This document shows, piece by piece, positions 1 to 9,279 of a stretch of 64,000 bases of DNA. Under the pieces are notes generated by a model. It saw only the letters and a list, made by a program, of their open reading frames with translations. It made no database searches and was not told the DNA's origin. The stretch is taken from contig NZ_BAAAXG010000028.1 of assembly GCF_039535475.1 (NCBI RefSeq), positions 682,001 to 746,000 on the forward strand, read 5' to 3'. Every line of letters starts with the position of its first letter. Position 1 is the first letter of the stretch. A program made the translations under genes and the position numbers. This DNA comes from Streptomyces showdoensis (GTDB taxonomy: Bacteria; Actinomycetota; Actinomycetes; Streptomycetales; Streptomycetaceae).

Positions 1-1944
1 GAAGACGGAGATCATGATGACCGCCGCGGAGTTGATCACGCGGCTGGTCTCGGCGAGGCCGACCCGGACCGCCCGGCGGTTGTCACCGGTCTCCAGCCAC
101 TCCTCGTACATCCGGCTGACCAGGAAGACCTGGTAGTCCATGGAGAGCCCGAAGAGCACCGAGACCATGATCACGGGCAGGAAGGGTTCGATCGGCCCGG
201 CGCTGCCGAGGCCCAGGAGCTCGCTGCCCCAGCCCCACTGGAAGATCGCGACGACGATGCCGAAGGCGGAGGCGACGGCCGCGACGTTCATCGCGGCGGC
301 CTTGAGGGGGATGCCGATCGAGCGGAAGGCGAGCAGCAGCAGGACGCAGCCGAGGGCGATGACGACGCCGACGAAGAGCGGCAGCTTGCCGACGATGATC
401 TCGGCGAAGTCGTCGTAGGAGGCCGTGACGCCGCCGACGTGGACCTGGAGCGAGGTGCCGTCCACGGTCTTCGGCAGGACGTCCTCGCGGAGCCGGTCGA
501 CCAGCTCGCTGGTGGCCTTCGACTGGGGCGAGGAGTCGGGCACCACGGTGAGCACGGCGGTGTCGCCGGTGCTGTTGTACGTGACCGGGGAGACCGACGC
601 GACGCCGCGGGTGTGCGCGAGGGTGGCGGGCAGCTCGTTGAGGGCCACCTTGTCGGCTCCGCCGTCGAGCGAGGCGACCAGGGTCAGCGGCCCGTTGACG
701 CCGGGCCCGAAGCCGTCGGCGAGCAGGTCGTAGGCCTGCCGGGTGGTGGCGGTGGCCGGGTTGTTGCCCTGGTCGGAGGTGCCGAGGTGGAGGGAGAAGG
801 TCGGCAGCGCGAGCACCAGCATGACGACGGCGGCGACCGCGCCGAGCAGCTTGGGGTGGCGCTCCACGAAGGCGGACCAGCGGGCGGCGAAGCCGGTGGG
901 CAGCTCGGGCTGCGGGCCGTGCTCGGCCAGGTGGCGGCGCTCCCTGCGGCTGAGGGCGCGCATCCCGATGAGGGAGAGCAGCGCGGGCAGCAGGGTGACG
1001 GAGGCGGCGACCGTGAGCACGACGGTGAGGGAGGCGGCGATGGCGACGCCGTTGAGGAAGCTGAGCCGCAGGATCAGCATGCCGAGCAGGGCGATGCAGA
1101 CGGTGGCGCCCGCGAAGACGACGGCGCGGCCGGTGGTGGCGACCGCGGTCCGCGCGGCCTCGGGCACGGACAGGCCGCGTTTGAGGCCCTTGCGGTGCCG
1201 GGTGACGATGAACAGCGCGTAGTCGATGCCGACGCCGAGGCCGATGAGCATGCCGAGCATGGGGGCGAAGTCGGCGACGGTCATGACGTGGCCGAGGAGC
1301 ACGATGCCGGAGTAGGCGGTGCCCACGCTGACCAGGGCGGTCGCGATGGGGAGCGCGGAGGCGGCGAGCGAGCCGAAGGCGACGAAGAGGACGACGGCCG
1401 CGACGACCACGCCGACGGCCTCGGCGATGTGTCCGCCGGGGGCCTCGGTGAGGGCGACGGCGCTGCCGCCGAGGGCGACCTGCACGTCGTCGCCGGCGGC
1501 TGCTGTGGCGGTGTCGACGAGGGCCTCGGCCTGGCTCTCGGGTATGTCGTCGGCCTGCGCGTCGAAGGCGACGGTGGCGTAGGCGGTGCGCCCGTCCTCG
1601 CTGATCTGGCCCTGGGCGGGGCCGTACGGGGAGGTGACGGAGGCGATGCCGGGGAGCTCGGCGACCTTGTCGAGCATGGCGGTCATCCGCTGCTCGACGC
1701 CGGCGGCGCGGACGCTGCCGCGGTCGGTGTGCCAGACGATGGTGTCGCTGTCCCCGCCGGCGCCGCGGAAGCCCTGTTCGAGCAGGGCGGTGGCCCGGCC
1801 GGACTCGGTGCCGGGGACCTCGTAGTCGTTGGAGTACGCGTTGCCGGCGATCGCCGCTCCGGTCGCGGCCCCGCCGAGGGCGAGGAGCCAGAGGAGAACG
1901 GCGACGAGGCGGTGCTTGATGCACCACCGTGCGATGGCTGCCAA
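1..1944 (-). CDS. MMPL/RND-family membrane transporter (partial, C-terminus beyond window)
   Basis: Inner-membrane exporter of the MMPL (RND) family, which moves lipids or hydrophobic compounds using the proton gradient. The 648 visible residues begin MAAIARWCIKHRLVAVLLW, a short cytoplasmic tail and first membrane helix. A periplasmic porter domain and a helix bundle with GIDYALFIVTRHRKG follow, then a second half with GLSMDYQVFLVSRMYEEW. These paired Asp-Tyr motifs in helices 4 and 10 are the family's proton relay. The start is TTG at 1944, chosen because GGGAG lies 8 bases upstream; no ATG fits. The gene reads off the left edge, so its end is unseen. A CAAACG/CGTTTG palindrome lies 47 bp upstream. 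The substrate cannot be inferred. Confidence 0.93.
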   Translation of the reverse strand, partial: MAAIARWCIKHRLVAVLLWLLALGGAATGAAIAGNAYSNDYEVPGTESGRATALLEQGFRGAGGDSDTIVWHTDRGSVRAAGVEQRMTAMLDKVAELPGIASVTSPYGPAQGQISEDGRTAYATVAFDAQADDIPESQAEALVDTATAAAGDDVQVALGGSAVALTEAPGGHIAEAVGVVVAAVVLFVAFGSLAASALPIATALVSVGTAYSGIVLLGHVMTVADFAPMLGMLIGLGVGIDYALFIVTRHRKGLKRGLSVPEAARTAVATTGRAVVFAGATVCIALLGMLILRLSFLNGVAIAASLTVVLTVAASVTLLPALLSLIGMRALSRRERRHLAEHGPQPELPTGFAARWSAFVERHPKLLGAVAAVVMLVLALPTFSLHLGTSDQGNNPATATTRQAYDLLADGFGPGVNGPLTLVASLDGGADKVALNELPATLAHTRGVASVSPVTYNSTGDTAVLTVVPDSSPQSKATSELVDRLREDVLPKTVDGTSLQVHVGGVTASYDDFAEIIVGKLPLFVGVVIALGCVLLLLAFRSIGIPLKAAAMNVAAVASAFGIVVAIFQWGWGSELLGLGSAGPIEPFLPVIMVSVLFGLSMDYQVFLVSRMYEEWLETGDNRRAVRVGLAETSRVINSAAVIMISVF

Positions 1945-1990
1945 CGGACGCGCTCCCTGGGTGGATCGGTACTGGCCCCACTGTTACAGC

Positions 1991-2006
1991 CAAACGTGAT
2001 CGTTTG
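1991..2006. promoter_or_regulatory. Candidate operator palindrome upstream of the MMPL gene
   Basis: CAAACG-TGAT-CGTTTG is a perfect 6-bp inverted repeat around a 4-bp centre, 47 bp upstream of the transporter start. Size and placement suit a TetR-type dimer. MMPL pumps are often controlled by TetR repressors, but no regulator gene is visible here, so it may lie beyond the left edge. Inference only. Confidence 0.4.
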
Positions 2007-2042
2007 CCCGTTTCGTGGCGATCCTCACAGAGTGTCCGGAGC

Positions 2043-2066
2043 GGGTCGGGACCGAGGTCCCGACCC
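2043..2066 (-). terminator. Hairpin after the phospholipase C gene
   Basis: GGGTCGGGACC and GGTCCCGACCC form an almost loop-less 11-bp inverted repeat 21 bp after the phospholipase stop and before the MMPL upstream region. No T-run follows, as is usual for Streptomyces terminators. Confidence 0.55.
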
Positions 2067-2087
2067 CTCCGGGACGAGCAGCCCGGA

Positions 2088-4208
2088 CTAGCCGGAGACG
2101 CTGGGCCGCCCGTTCTCGATGTGGCCCATCAGGCGCCGGCGGAAGCCGTCGGGGCCGGTCACCTCGACGTCGTACCAGCCGTGGGCGTCGGCCGCGGAGT
2201 GCACGACGGTACGGGTCCGGCCGGGCTTGACCGTGACGGTGCGGGTCCAGTCGGCCAGGTCGCGCTCGTCCACGTAGCCGAGCGGCCGGACCGTGAAGGA
2301 GATCTTGGCGTCCGAGTCGTTGCGGACGGTGAGGTGCAGGTCGCGGTCGTGGTGGTCGACGCGCGAGGCGAGCTGGGCGCCGCCCGCGGCGGGCCCCTCG
2401 AACTCGCGGCGGAAGCCGTTGGGGCCGGTGACCGTGAAGCGGTAGTGGTCCCGGGTCAGGGGGACGGTCCACTCCCCGGTGCCCCGCACGTCCCGGTGCT
2501 GCGGGACCGGGAACTCGCCCGCGTACGGGTAGAGGGCGAAGTGCGCGCCGGCCCGGCCGGTGTTCCGCAGCGCCACGGTGACGACGCCGTCGCCGACCGT
2601 GGCCGAGGCGTCCGGCTGGTACGGCAGCGGTCGCGCCGGGCGGGTGCCGGGCTCCTGGACGGGCATGGACTGCACCGCCGGGGGCTGGGGGCGCCAGCGA
2701 CCGGTGAAGGGCGGGACGGGCCCGGGCTGCTCGACGGGCGGCCGGCGGCGGGTGCGCGTGAAGTCGAAGGCGGAGGTGAGGTCGCCGGTGACGGCCCGGC
2801 GCCAGGGGGTGATGTTGGGCTCCCGGATCCCGGTCAGCTTCTCCAGGAAGCGGATCACGGAGGTGTGGTCGAAGGTCTCGGAGCAGACGTAGCCGCCGAC
2901 CGACCAGGGGGAGACCACGAGCAGCGGGACCCGGATGCCGAGGCCGGTGGGCTGGCCCTTCCAGCGCTCGGCGTCGCCGGCCGGGTCGTCGGCGGCCGGG
3001 ACGGGCGGCGGCACGTGGTCGAAGAAGCCGTCGTTCTCGTCGTAGTTGATCAGGACGACGGTGTGCCGCCAGACCTCGGGATGCGCGCCGAGGGCGTCGA
3101 GGACCTTGTAGACGAGGGAGGCGGAGGCGACCGGCGAGGAGGAGCCGGGGTGCTCGGAGTCGATGGCGGAGGGCACCAGGTAGGAGACCTCGGGAAGGGT
3201 CCCGGCGGCGACGTCGGCGCGGAAGGCGTCGGCGAGGGTGCCGGTCTCGACCCGGCGCAGACCGCGCTCGAACAGGGAGCGCTCGGCGGCGGTGAGGGTC
3301 GCGACGCCCCGCTCCAGGAGGCCGAGCAGGCGGGTCCGCTCGGCGAGGTCGTCGGTGTCGCGGACGGCGGCGTAGAAGGACTCCATGAAGGTGTGCCCGC
3401 CGGTGCCGGCGAGGGCCTTGCGGGCGATCTTCTTGAAGCTGGTGAAGAACTCGATGTTGTTGTCGGTGAAGTTCTCCCACTCGGTGTACGTCTTCCAGCT
3501 CCGCCCGGCGGCTTCGAGCCGCTCGGCGTAGGTGGACCAGCCGTAGCCGGGGTGGGTGCCCTCCGCGTAGGCGGCGTTGGTGACGGCACGGCTGCCGTCG
3601 GCCTCGTGGCCGGTCCAGCCGGACCAGAGGTGGTTGCGGTTGGGGCTGGTGGAGGTGTGGATGGAGGAGTGGTAGGCGTCGCAGACGGTGAAGGTGTCGG
3701 CGAGCTCGTAGTGCAGGGGGATGTCCCGCCGGTCGTAGTACGCCATGGTGGCCGCGGTCTTGGCCGAAACCCAACCGTCCATCCACCCGCCGTGCCAGGC
3801 CTTCCCGCCACCGCCCCAGGAGTGGTCGAGGTCGCCGATGTACTGGAGGTCCTTCTTCTGCGTCTCGGCCGCGCCCCGCACCGGGAAGGGCAGCACGGTC
3901 CGCGCCGACTGCCCGGCCGGGCCGGGCTGCTCGAACACGGAGGCGCCGGAGGGCAGTTCAATGGCATTCCGGTCGCCGAATCCGCGGACGCCGCGCAGGG
4001 TGCCGAAGTAGTGGTCGAAGGAACGGTTCTCCTGCATCAGGATCACGACGTGCCGGACCGCGTTCAGCCCCCCGGCGGGCGGCTCCGCGGCCATCGCGGC
4101 CTGCAACGACGGCGGCAGCAGCGATCCCGCGGCGGCGACGCCGAGAGCGCCGCCCCCCAGGGCGAAGAGCTTCCTGCGGGAGAGCTCCCGGTTCATCTCC
4201 GTGGACAA
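2088..4208 (-). CDS. Tat-exported phosphocholine-specific phospholipase C
   Basis: Secreted enzyme predicted to split phosphatidylcholine or sphingomyelin into phosphocholine and a lipid. The N-terminus has a Tat signal (SRRKLFALGGG, then a hydrophobic stretch ending near AMAAE). The phosphoesterase domain (PF04185 type) follows, with HVVILMQENRSFDHYFGTL around residue 60. Two C-terminal beta-sandwich repeats (DUF756 type) each contain a VTGPxGFRR segment. At about 706 aa the length is normal for actinobacterial non-haemolytic PLCs. I place the start at TTG 4208, which has GGAGG 6 bases upstream; ATG 4196 is possible but has no spaced ribosome site. It is divergent from the acyltransferase gene. 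Confidence 0.93.
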   Translation of the reverse strand: MSTEMNRELSRRKLFALGGGALGVAAAGSLLPPSLQAAMAAEPPAGGLNAVRHVVILMQENRSFDHYFGTLRGVRGFGDRNAIELPSGASVFEQPGPAGQSARTVLPFPVRGAAETQKKDLQYIGDLDHSWGGGGKAWHGGWMDGWVSAKTAATMAYYDRRDIPLHYELADTFTVCDAYHSSIHTSTSPNRNHLWSGWTGHEADGSRAVTNAAYAEGTHPGYGWSTYAERLEAAGRSWKTYTEWENFTDNNIEFFTSFKKIARKALAGTGGHTFMESFYAAVRDTDDLAERTRLLGLLERGVATLTAAERSLFERGLRRVETGTLADAFRADVAAGTLPEVSYLVPSAIDSEHPGSSSPVASASLVYKVLDALGAHPEVWRHTVVLINYDENDGFFDHVPPPVPAADDPAGDAERWKGQPTGLGIRVPLLVVSPWSVGGYVCSETFDHTSVIRFLEKLTGIREPNITPWRRAVTGDLTSAFDFTRTRRRPPVEQPGPVPPFTGRWRPQPPAVQSMPVQEPGTRPARPLPYQPDASATVGDGVVTVALRNTGRAGAHFALYPYAGEFPVPQHRDVRGTGEWTVPLTRDHYRFTVTGPNGFRREFEGPAAGGAQLASRVDHHDRDLHLTVRNDSDAKISFTVRPLGYVDERDLADWTRTVTVKPGRTRTVVHSAADAHGWYDVEVTGPDGFRRRLMGHIENGRPSVSG

Positions 4209-4435
4209 GACCGACCTCCAGTCGACGACCAATGGTTCTCCGTCGAGCCATTGGGGGGTTACGGCGAGGACGGTAGTGAGACCGGATGACGGAGAGAAGA
4301 CCCGACGAGGACACGGCGGTGAACGTCCAACGGATCAGCCCGCGAGTCCAAGCGATTTCCGGCCACTCATGGCGGAGGGACAACCATCCGGCGGGGTCAC
4401 GGGTCGTACGGGGGCAACCGATCCGTGAGGAACAC

Positions 4436-5644
4436 ATGAACGCCACGCGTACGACCGAACGACCGACGCCCCCGGACGAACAGGCTCCGGCGCAGGGCTC
4501 GGCACGCCCCGCCGGGCCCGCCGCCGGAGCGTCGGTCGGAGCGCCCGCGGGGCCGCCCCGGCTGGCCGTGGTCGACGGGCTGCGCCTGGTCGCGGCGCTC
4601 GTCGTCGCCGCGTTCCACTTCCTCGGCACGCCGATGCTCGCCACCTGGGGCGAGTCGCCCAAGGTCTTCGCGTACCTCGTGCACCGGGCGGCCATGTACG
4701 GCTGGCTCGGCGTCGAGATGTTCTTCCTCATCAGCGGCTTCGTCATCTGCATGAGCGCCTGGGGCCGCACCCCCGGCGAGTTCGCCGTCTCCCGGATCTC
4801 CCGGCTCTTCCCGGCGTACTGGTTCGTGCTGCTGCTGATCGTCGTGCGCGTGGCGGTGATCCCCCTGCGGAACGAGGACCCCGCCAGCCTGCTCCACCCC
4901 CGGGAGCTCGTCGCGAACCTGACGATGTTCCCCGGGCCGCTCCGGTCCGACCTGCTCAACGGGGTCGCCTGGACGCTCGACGTGGAGGCCCGTTTCTACC
5001 TGCTGATGGTGCTGGTGCTGAAGTTCGGCGCCACGTACCAGCGGATGCTCGGCTTCTGCACCGTGTGGCTGGTGGCCGCCTTCGTCACGTACTCCCAGCG
5101 GCTCACCCTGCTCGACCAGTTCGTCCTGAGCACCTACGCGGGGCTCTTCGTCGCCGGGATCGTGCTCTATCTGATGTGCCGTTTCGGGCAGAACCTGATG
5201 CTGTGGACCGTGATGGGCCTCGCCTGGGCCTACCAGCTCAGCGTGCTCCAGGTCCGGGTGAACTGGCACCTCGCCACGTCCGGCACCACGAACACGGTCT
5301 CCTGGACGCTGAGCGCCCTGCTCCTCACCGCGTTCCTCGGCGTGCTGGTGCTGGCCACGCTCGGCCCGCTGCGGCACGTGCGCCACCGGTGGCTGATCAC
5401 CGCCGGCGCGCTCACCTACCCGTTCTACCTGCTGCACGTGAGCATCGGCATCCCGTTCGCCAAGGGCCTCACCCACCACGTCCCGGCACTCGGGCACTGG
5501 GGCACCCTGGCCGTCACCACCACCTTCGTGCTGCTGCTCTCGTACGGCATCCACCGCTGGATCGAGCGCCCGGTGGGCCGCCTCATGAGACGCGGGCTCC
5601 GCCGCGGGCTGAGGCCCGCGGAGAAGCCCGCGTTCATGCACTAG
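4436..5644 (+). CDS. Acyltransferase family integral membrane protein (acyltransferase_3)
   Basis: Multi-pass membrane acyltransferase of the large family that O-acylates sugars, polysaccharides or antibiotics. After a Pro/Ala-rich cytoplasmic tail of about 40 residues, the family opening RLAVVDGLRLVAALVVAAFH appears, with the usual catalytic-type His. FFLISGFVICMSAWGR follows, then roughly ten hydrophobic helices to the end (402 aa). ATG 4436 is chosen because GAGGAA lies just upstream; an in-frame start at 4286 lacks a ribosome site and adds an unrelated leader. It ends 6 bp from the convergent GH5 gene with no room for a terminator. The acceptor is unknown. Confidence 0.88.
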   Translation: MNATRTTERPTPPDEQAPAQGSARPAGPAAGASVGAPAGPPRLAVVDGLRLVAALVVAAFHFLGTPMLATWGESPKVFAYLVHRAAMYGWLGVEMFFLISGFVICMSAWGRTPGEFAVSRISRLFPAYWFVLLLIVVRVAVIPLRNEDPASLLHPRELVANLTMFPGPLRSDLLNGVAWTLDVEARFYLLMVLVLKFGATYQRMLGFCTVWLVAAFVTYSQRLTLLDQFVLSTYAGLFVAGIVLYLMCRFGQNLMLWTVMGLAWAYQLSVLQVRVNWHLATSGTTNTVSWTLSALLLTAFLGVLVLATLGPLRHVRHRWLITAGALTYPFYLLHVSIGIPFAKGLTHHVPALGHWGTLAVTTTFVLLLSYGIHRWIERPVGRLMRRGLRRGLRPAEKPAFMH

Positions 5645-5650
5645 GAGGCG

Positions 5651-7060
5651 TCAGGAGCGCTGCCACCGCTGGTTCGGCGCGCCGTTGCCGTACCACAGGG
5701 CGACCGAGCTGCCCGGGGCGGTGGCCGCACCCGAGACGTCCAGGTTGAAGCCGTTCTGCTGGTTGGTCACCGTGCCGTCGGCGTTGAGGTTCCACTTCTG
5801 GTTGTCGCCGCCGTTGCAGTACCAGATGATCAGTCCGCGCCCGCCGTGGTCGGCGTCCAGGCACATGTTCCCGTAGACGCGCAGCTCCTTCTCCGGCGTG
5901 TAGGCCCACTGCTGGTTGGCCGAGCCCGCGGTGCACCACCAGATGATCAGCGAGCTGCCGGCCTCCTTCGAGGCGCCGGGCACGTCCAGGCAGTGGCCGG
6001 AGCCGACGCCGCGCAGCACGCCGTTCTGGACGGACGGCCGGCCGGTGCCGAACCAGGCCCAGGCGAGCCGGTCGGCGGCGGACTGGTTGACGGTGCGCAG
6101 GGTGAGGTTCGTTCCGGTGCCCTGGAGCTCGGTCAGGCTGTACCAGTCGCCGTTGCGCAGACCGGGCCAGTAGACCGAGCCCATGCCGAGCTCGCGCAGG
6201 GTGTCCGTGTCGCCCTGGAGGTAGGCGATCTCGTGGGAGCCGTTGGTCGGGCCGTTGTAGTCGAGGCCGCCGGCCAGGTTCGCGCCGAACTCGGTGAGGA
6301 CCGTGCGGGAGGCGCAGCCGCCGACCTTGGTGCGCAGGTCGGCCGACCACTGGGCCCGGTCCTTCCAGTCACCGTGCCAGAAGCCGTAGTGGTGCAGGGA
6401 GAGGTGGGTGCCGGCCAGGCGGGAGTCGGCGCACACCGGGCGCACGTCCTCGCTGTAGCCGGTGCCGCCGACGAAGACGCGCTCGCGGGCGATGTTCTGG
6501 CCGTGGTCGGTCAGCCAGCGGGCGGCCACGTCGGTCCACTGCGCGGCGGTGTAGCCGAACGGCTCGTTCATCGGCTCGAAGTACACCTGCCGGTTGTCGC
6601 CGTACTTGGCGAGGATCGTCGACCACATGGCGTCGTAGGACGCCTGGTTGTCGATCCGCCCGTCCTTGGTCTCCGGGGCCTCCCAGTAGCCCAGCAGGAC
6701 CTTGGCGCCCTTGTGCACGGCGGCGTCGATGGCGCCCGTGTACGACTGCCAGTACGCGCCGTTGACGGTGGCCGGGTTGACCGGCAGCCGGACGGTGTTC
6801 ACGCCGAACTTGCTCTGGAACTGGCCGATGATCGCCGAGGACTTGGCGTAGGTCGTCGGGAAGTCGTCGGTCTTCGACAGGCCCGACAGGACCAGCTCGT
6901 CGCTCGCGTAGTTGTCCCTCGGGTCGGCCCAGTTGACGCCCTGGAACCGGCCGCTGTCCGTGGCCGCGGCGGCCTCCGCGGCGAGCGGTCCGGCCTGGAG
7001 GCCTATCAGGGACAGACAGCCCGCGGCCATGAAGGCCAGGGCTCTGCGAGAGGTGGACAT
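5651..7060 (-). CDS. Secreted GH5-family glycoside hydrolase with C-terminal ricin-type lectin domain
   Basis: Exported endo-glycosidase of the GH5 cellulase-like fold. A Sec signal (about residues 1-34, ending near AAEAAAATDS) precedes a TIM barrel beginning FQGVNWADPRDN. The catalytic acid/base Glu is in YFEPMNEPFGY and the nucleophile Glu in TVLTEFGANL. The last ~130 residues form a RICIN beta-trefoil with three QxW-type motifs (NQQW, NQKW, NQRW), which binds sugars and targets the enzyme to a polysaccharide. It has 469 aa. ATG 7060 has GGGGGAA upstream. The GH5 subfamily, and so the exact substrate (cellulose, mannan or another beta-glucan), is not settled from sequence. No CebR-type box is visible upstream. 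Confidence 0.92.
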   Translation of the reverse strand: MSTSRRALAFMAAGCLSLIGLQAGPLAAEAAAATDSGRFQGVNWADPRDNYASDELVLSGLSKTDDFPTTYAKSSAIIGQFQSKFGVNTVRLPVNPATVNGAYWQSYTGAIDAAVHKGAKVLLGYWEAPETKDGRIDNQASYDAMWSTILAKYGDNRQVYFEPMNEPFGYTAAQWTDVAARWLTDHGQNIARERVFVGGTGYSEDVRPVCADSRLAGTHLSLHHYGFWHGDWKDRAQWSADLRTKVGGCASRTVLTEFGANLAGGLDYNGPTNGSHEIAYLQGDTDTLRELGMGSVYWPGLRNGDWYSLTELQGTGTNLTLRTVNQSAADRLAWAWFGTGRPSVQNGVLRGVGSGHCLDVPGASKEAGSSLIIWWCTAGSANQQWAYTPEKELRVYGNMCLDADHGGRGLIIWYCNGGDNQKWNLNADGTVTNQQNGFNLDVSGAATAPGSSVALWYGNGAPNQRWQRS

Positions 7061-7194
7061 GCGTTCCCCCGTCGGGTCGTGGTGAAGATCGTCTGCCGAT
7101 CGGTCGCGATCGTATCCGCAGGCAGTCCGCACGGGACAGCTCGACCGGCGGCGCCCGGCGACGGTCCGTCGCGGGCCCGTGGGGCCTTTCCGGC

Positions 7195-8190
7195 CTAGGC
7201 CGGGTCGCGCGGGTTCCCGCCCTCCAGGAGGGCGAGGCCGAGTTCGGTGACCGTGTGGAGCGTCGCGTTGCGGTGCCGCTGGCTGGAGACGAGTGCCGCC
7301 TCGCGCAGGGCCGTGATGTGCCGGCTGGCGTTGGGAGCGGTGGTGCCGGCGAGGCGGGCGAGTTCGCCCGTGTTGGCCACGCCGTCGGCGAGCGCGGACA
7401 GCAGGCTGGCCCGGGTGGGGCCGATCAGGGCCGCGAGCGCCTGCCCGTCCGCCGGGCCCGCGTCCGGGGTCGCCCAGCGGACGTCGTGCTCGATCGGGTG
7501 GACGAGGACCGGGGGGAGCGCCGGATCGCCGGGGGCGAGCGGCCCGCAGCGGCGGAAGAAGGCCGGCTGGAGCCGCAGACCGCGTCCGCCGAGGTGGAGG
7601 TCGCCGTCGGCCGCGCCCTCCACCCGGAGCACCGGATACTCCCAGCGCACCGACGGGTGGAGCGTGCTGAGGACCGCGTCCCAGCCCCCCTCGGCCAGCA
7701 CCGCCGAGCGGCGCGCCCGGTCCCGGCCCACCTGCGCGCGCATGCGCTCCCAGAAGGGACCGAGCACGGCGTCGATGTACGCCTGCGCCGCGTCCGCGAC
7801 CGGGCCCAGCCCCGCGGGCTCCCCCTCCGCGAGCTCCCGGACCCATGCCGGCAGCCGCCGGGCGACGTCCTGCCGGGCGAACTGCCGCAGGTCCCGCAGC
7901 AGTCGCTGCCTGGGCGTGGACCGCAGGGCCTCCACCTGGGCGGCGAGGCCCCCGCCGACCGCGGGCGTCAGGAAGTCGGGGGCGTACCCGGTGGCCGGCA
8001 CGAGCGTCGTCAGCAGCCGGGTGGCCGGGGGCACCCGGGCCAGCGACTCCCGCAGCCAGGGGCCGAACACCACGCCCGCGTCCCGCCTCTGCAGCCGGTG
8101 GAGGCTGAGCTGCATCTCCCACATCGGGTCCGGCTCGGCCGCGATCCGCATCCGGGCGAGATCCTCGCCGGTGAAGTGAATGCGTAACAC
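7195..8190 (-). CDS. ArsR-type winged-helix regulator (DUF5937-like) with a TTA codon
   Basis: Predicted DNA-binding regulator of 331 aa. The first ~240 residues (from RIHFTGEDLARMRIA) match the domain that precedes ArsR-type HTH regions in many streptomycete proteins. The C-terminus contains LADGVANTGELARLAGTTAP followed by NASRHITALREAALVSS, a winged helix. The start is GTG 8190, with GGAGG 7 bases upstream; ATG 8214 is an alternative. Codon 2 is TTA, the rare leucine codon read by bldA tRNA, and it stays inside the gene with either start. The gene is divergent from a lipoprotein gene and upstream of the GH5 gene on the same strand. Target and ligand unknown. Confidence 0.85.
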   Translation of the reverse strand: MLRIHFTGEDLARMRIAAEPDPMWEMQLSLHRLQRRDAGVVFGPWLRESLARVPPATRLLTTLVPATGYAPDFLTPAVGGGLAAQVEALRSTPRQRLLRDLRQFARQDVARRLPAWVRELAEGEPAGLGPVADAAQAYIDAVLGPFWERMRAQVGRDRARRSAVLAEGGWDAVLSTLHPSVRWEYPVLRVEGAADGDLHLGGRGLRLQPAFFRRCGPLAPGDPALPPVLVHPIEHDVRWATPDAGPADGQALAALIGPTRASLLSALADGVANTGELARLAGTTAPNASRHITALREAALVSSQRHRNATLHTVTELGLALLEGGNPRDPA

Positions 8191-8307
8191 CTCAGCCCCT
8201 CCCACCTGGGACATTGCGCTCCAGCGCACACATGTACACGGCACTCCCCCCGTCCGCGCAGACTCTGCCCCGTCCGGTGCTGATCAGCACGACTCTCCAA
8301 CAGGACG

Positions 8308-9255
8308 GTGGACCGAAAAATGCCCGAGGCCCTGACGAAGCTGATCCGCGCGGTGGCCGCCGGGATGGTCGTCGCCGCGGCCGCCGGGTGCGCGGGCACG
8401 GGCACCGGGGCGGGGGCCGCCGATCCCGGCGCGCACCGGGGCGCGGACCCCGCCGGGCTGACCGCGCTGCACCGGCTGCCGCCCGTCACCGGCCTGCTCT
8501 ACACCCCGCAGCCGCGCGCCGCCGTGGCCCAGCAGAGGATCGCCGTCGCCTGCATGGCCGGGCGGGGGTTCCGGTACGCCCCGGTCCCGCCGCCCCGGGC
8601 TCCGGACGGCTCCGCGGAGGATCCGGGCGCCGACGAGCGCCCGCGGCCCTTCGGTCTGGAGTCCGCGGCACCGCCCCGCACGGCCTCCCCCACGCCGTCC
8701 CCCGAGGCTCCGCCCGCGCCCGGCAGCCCGGAGAGCACCGACGCGTACGCGCGGGCGCTCTTCGGCGACGAGGCCCGGCGGGTCACCGCCAGGGGCCTGC
8801 GGCTGAGCGTCTCCCGGCCGGGCGAGGGCTGCCTGGCCGAGGCGGAGGAGCGGCTGCTCGGCGAGGGCCGGATGCGCTGGCTCCAGGTACGGATCAGGCT
8901 GTTCGAGGCGCAGGAGGACGCCCGCCGGAAGGTGGAGGAGGACTCCGCGTTCCGCGCGGCGACCGCCCGCTGGCGGGCGTGCATGGACCGGGCCCGGGTC
9001 AAGGCCCAGGATCCCGTACAGGTCCAGCGTTCGCTGCGCTCGGAGGAGGAGCGGCGGAGCGGTCCGGTCGCCGCGGCGGATCTGCGCTGCAAGGCGGAGA
9101 CGGGGTACCTGACCACGGCGTACCGGCGGCTCGCCGCCGTGCAGCAGCGCTGGCTGGACGAGCACCCCGACATCGGCCGGGACTGGAGGAAGCTGTCGGC
9201 CCGCCAGGACGAGGCGGCCGGCGAGGTCCTGGCCACCACGGTCTTCCGCCCCTGA
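8308..9255 (+). CDS. Putative lipoprotein of unknown function
   Basis: I do not recognise a named domain. An N-terminal hydrophobic stretch ends AAAAGCAG, a weak lipobox. An Ala/Pro-rich linker and a helical C-terminal half follow. Four further cysteines sit in VACMAGRG, GCLAEAE, RACMDRA and DLRCKAE, suggesting two disulfides outside the membrane. GTG 8308 and ATG 8320 are both possible starts; neither has a strong ribosome site. It precedes the I36-inhibitor gene by 65 bp on the same strand, so the two may share a transcript. Confidence 0.68.
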   Translation: MDRKMPEALTKLIRAVAAGMVVAAAAGCAGTGTGAGAADPGAHRGADPAGLTALHRLPPVTGLLYTPQPRAAVAQQRIAVACMAGRGFRYAPVPPPRAPDGSAEDPGADERPRPFGLESAAPPRTASPTPSPEAPPAPGSPESTDAYARALFGDEARRVTARGLRLSVSRPGEGCLAEAEERLLGEGRMRWLQVRIRLFEAQEDARRKVEEDSAFRAATARWRACMDRARVKAQDPVQVQRSLRSEEERRSGPVAAADLRCKAETGYLTTAYRRLAAVQQRWLDEHPDIGRDWRKLSARQDEAAGEVLATTVFRP

Positions 9256-9279
9256 ACCGGGAGCGGATGTTTCCCGAAC

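Noticed and set aside
83..1993. Long Arg-rich minus-strand reading frame over the MMPL gene
   Set aside because: It is out of frame with the clear MMPL protein and has arginine/proline-rich composition typical of shadow frames in high-GC DNA.
439..2091. Long Gly/Asp-rich plus-strand frame
   Set aside because: No domain, no ribosome site, and it runs antisense to the MMPL gene; low-complexity shadow.
1929..4289. 786-residue plus-strand frame over the phospholipase gene
   Set aside because: Antisense shadow; valine/glycine-rich with no recognisable motif, whereas the minus-strand frame has intact family motifs.
7061..7194. CebR-type operator before the GH5 gene
   Set aside because: No TGGGAGCGCTCCCA-like sequence; only short GATCG palindromes.
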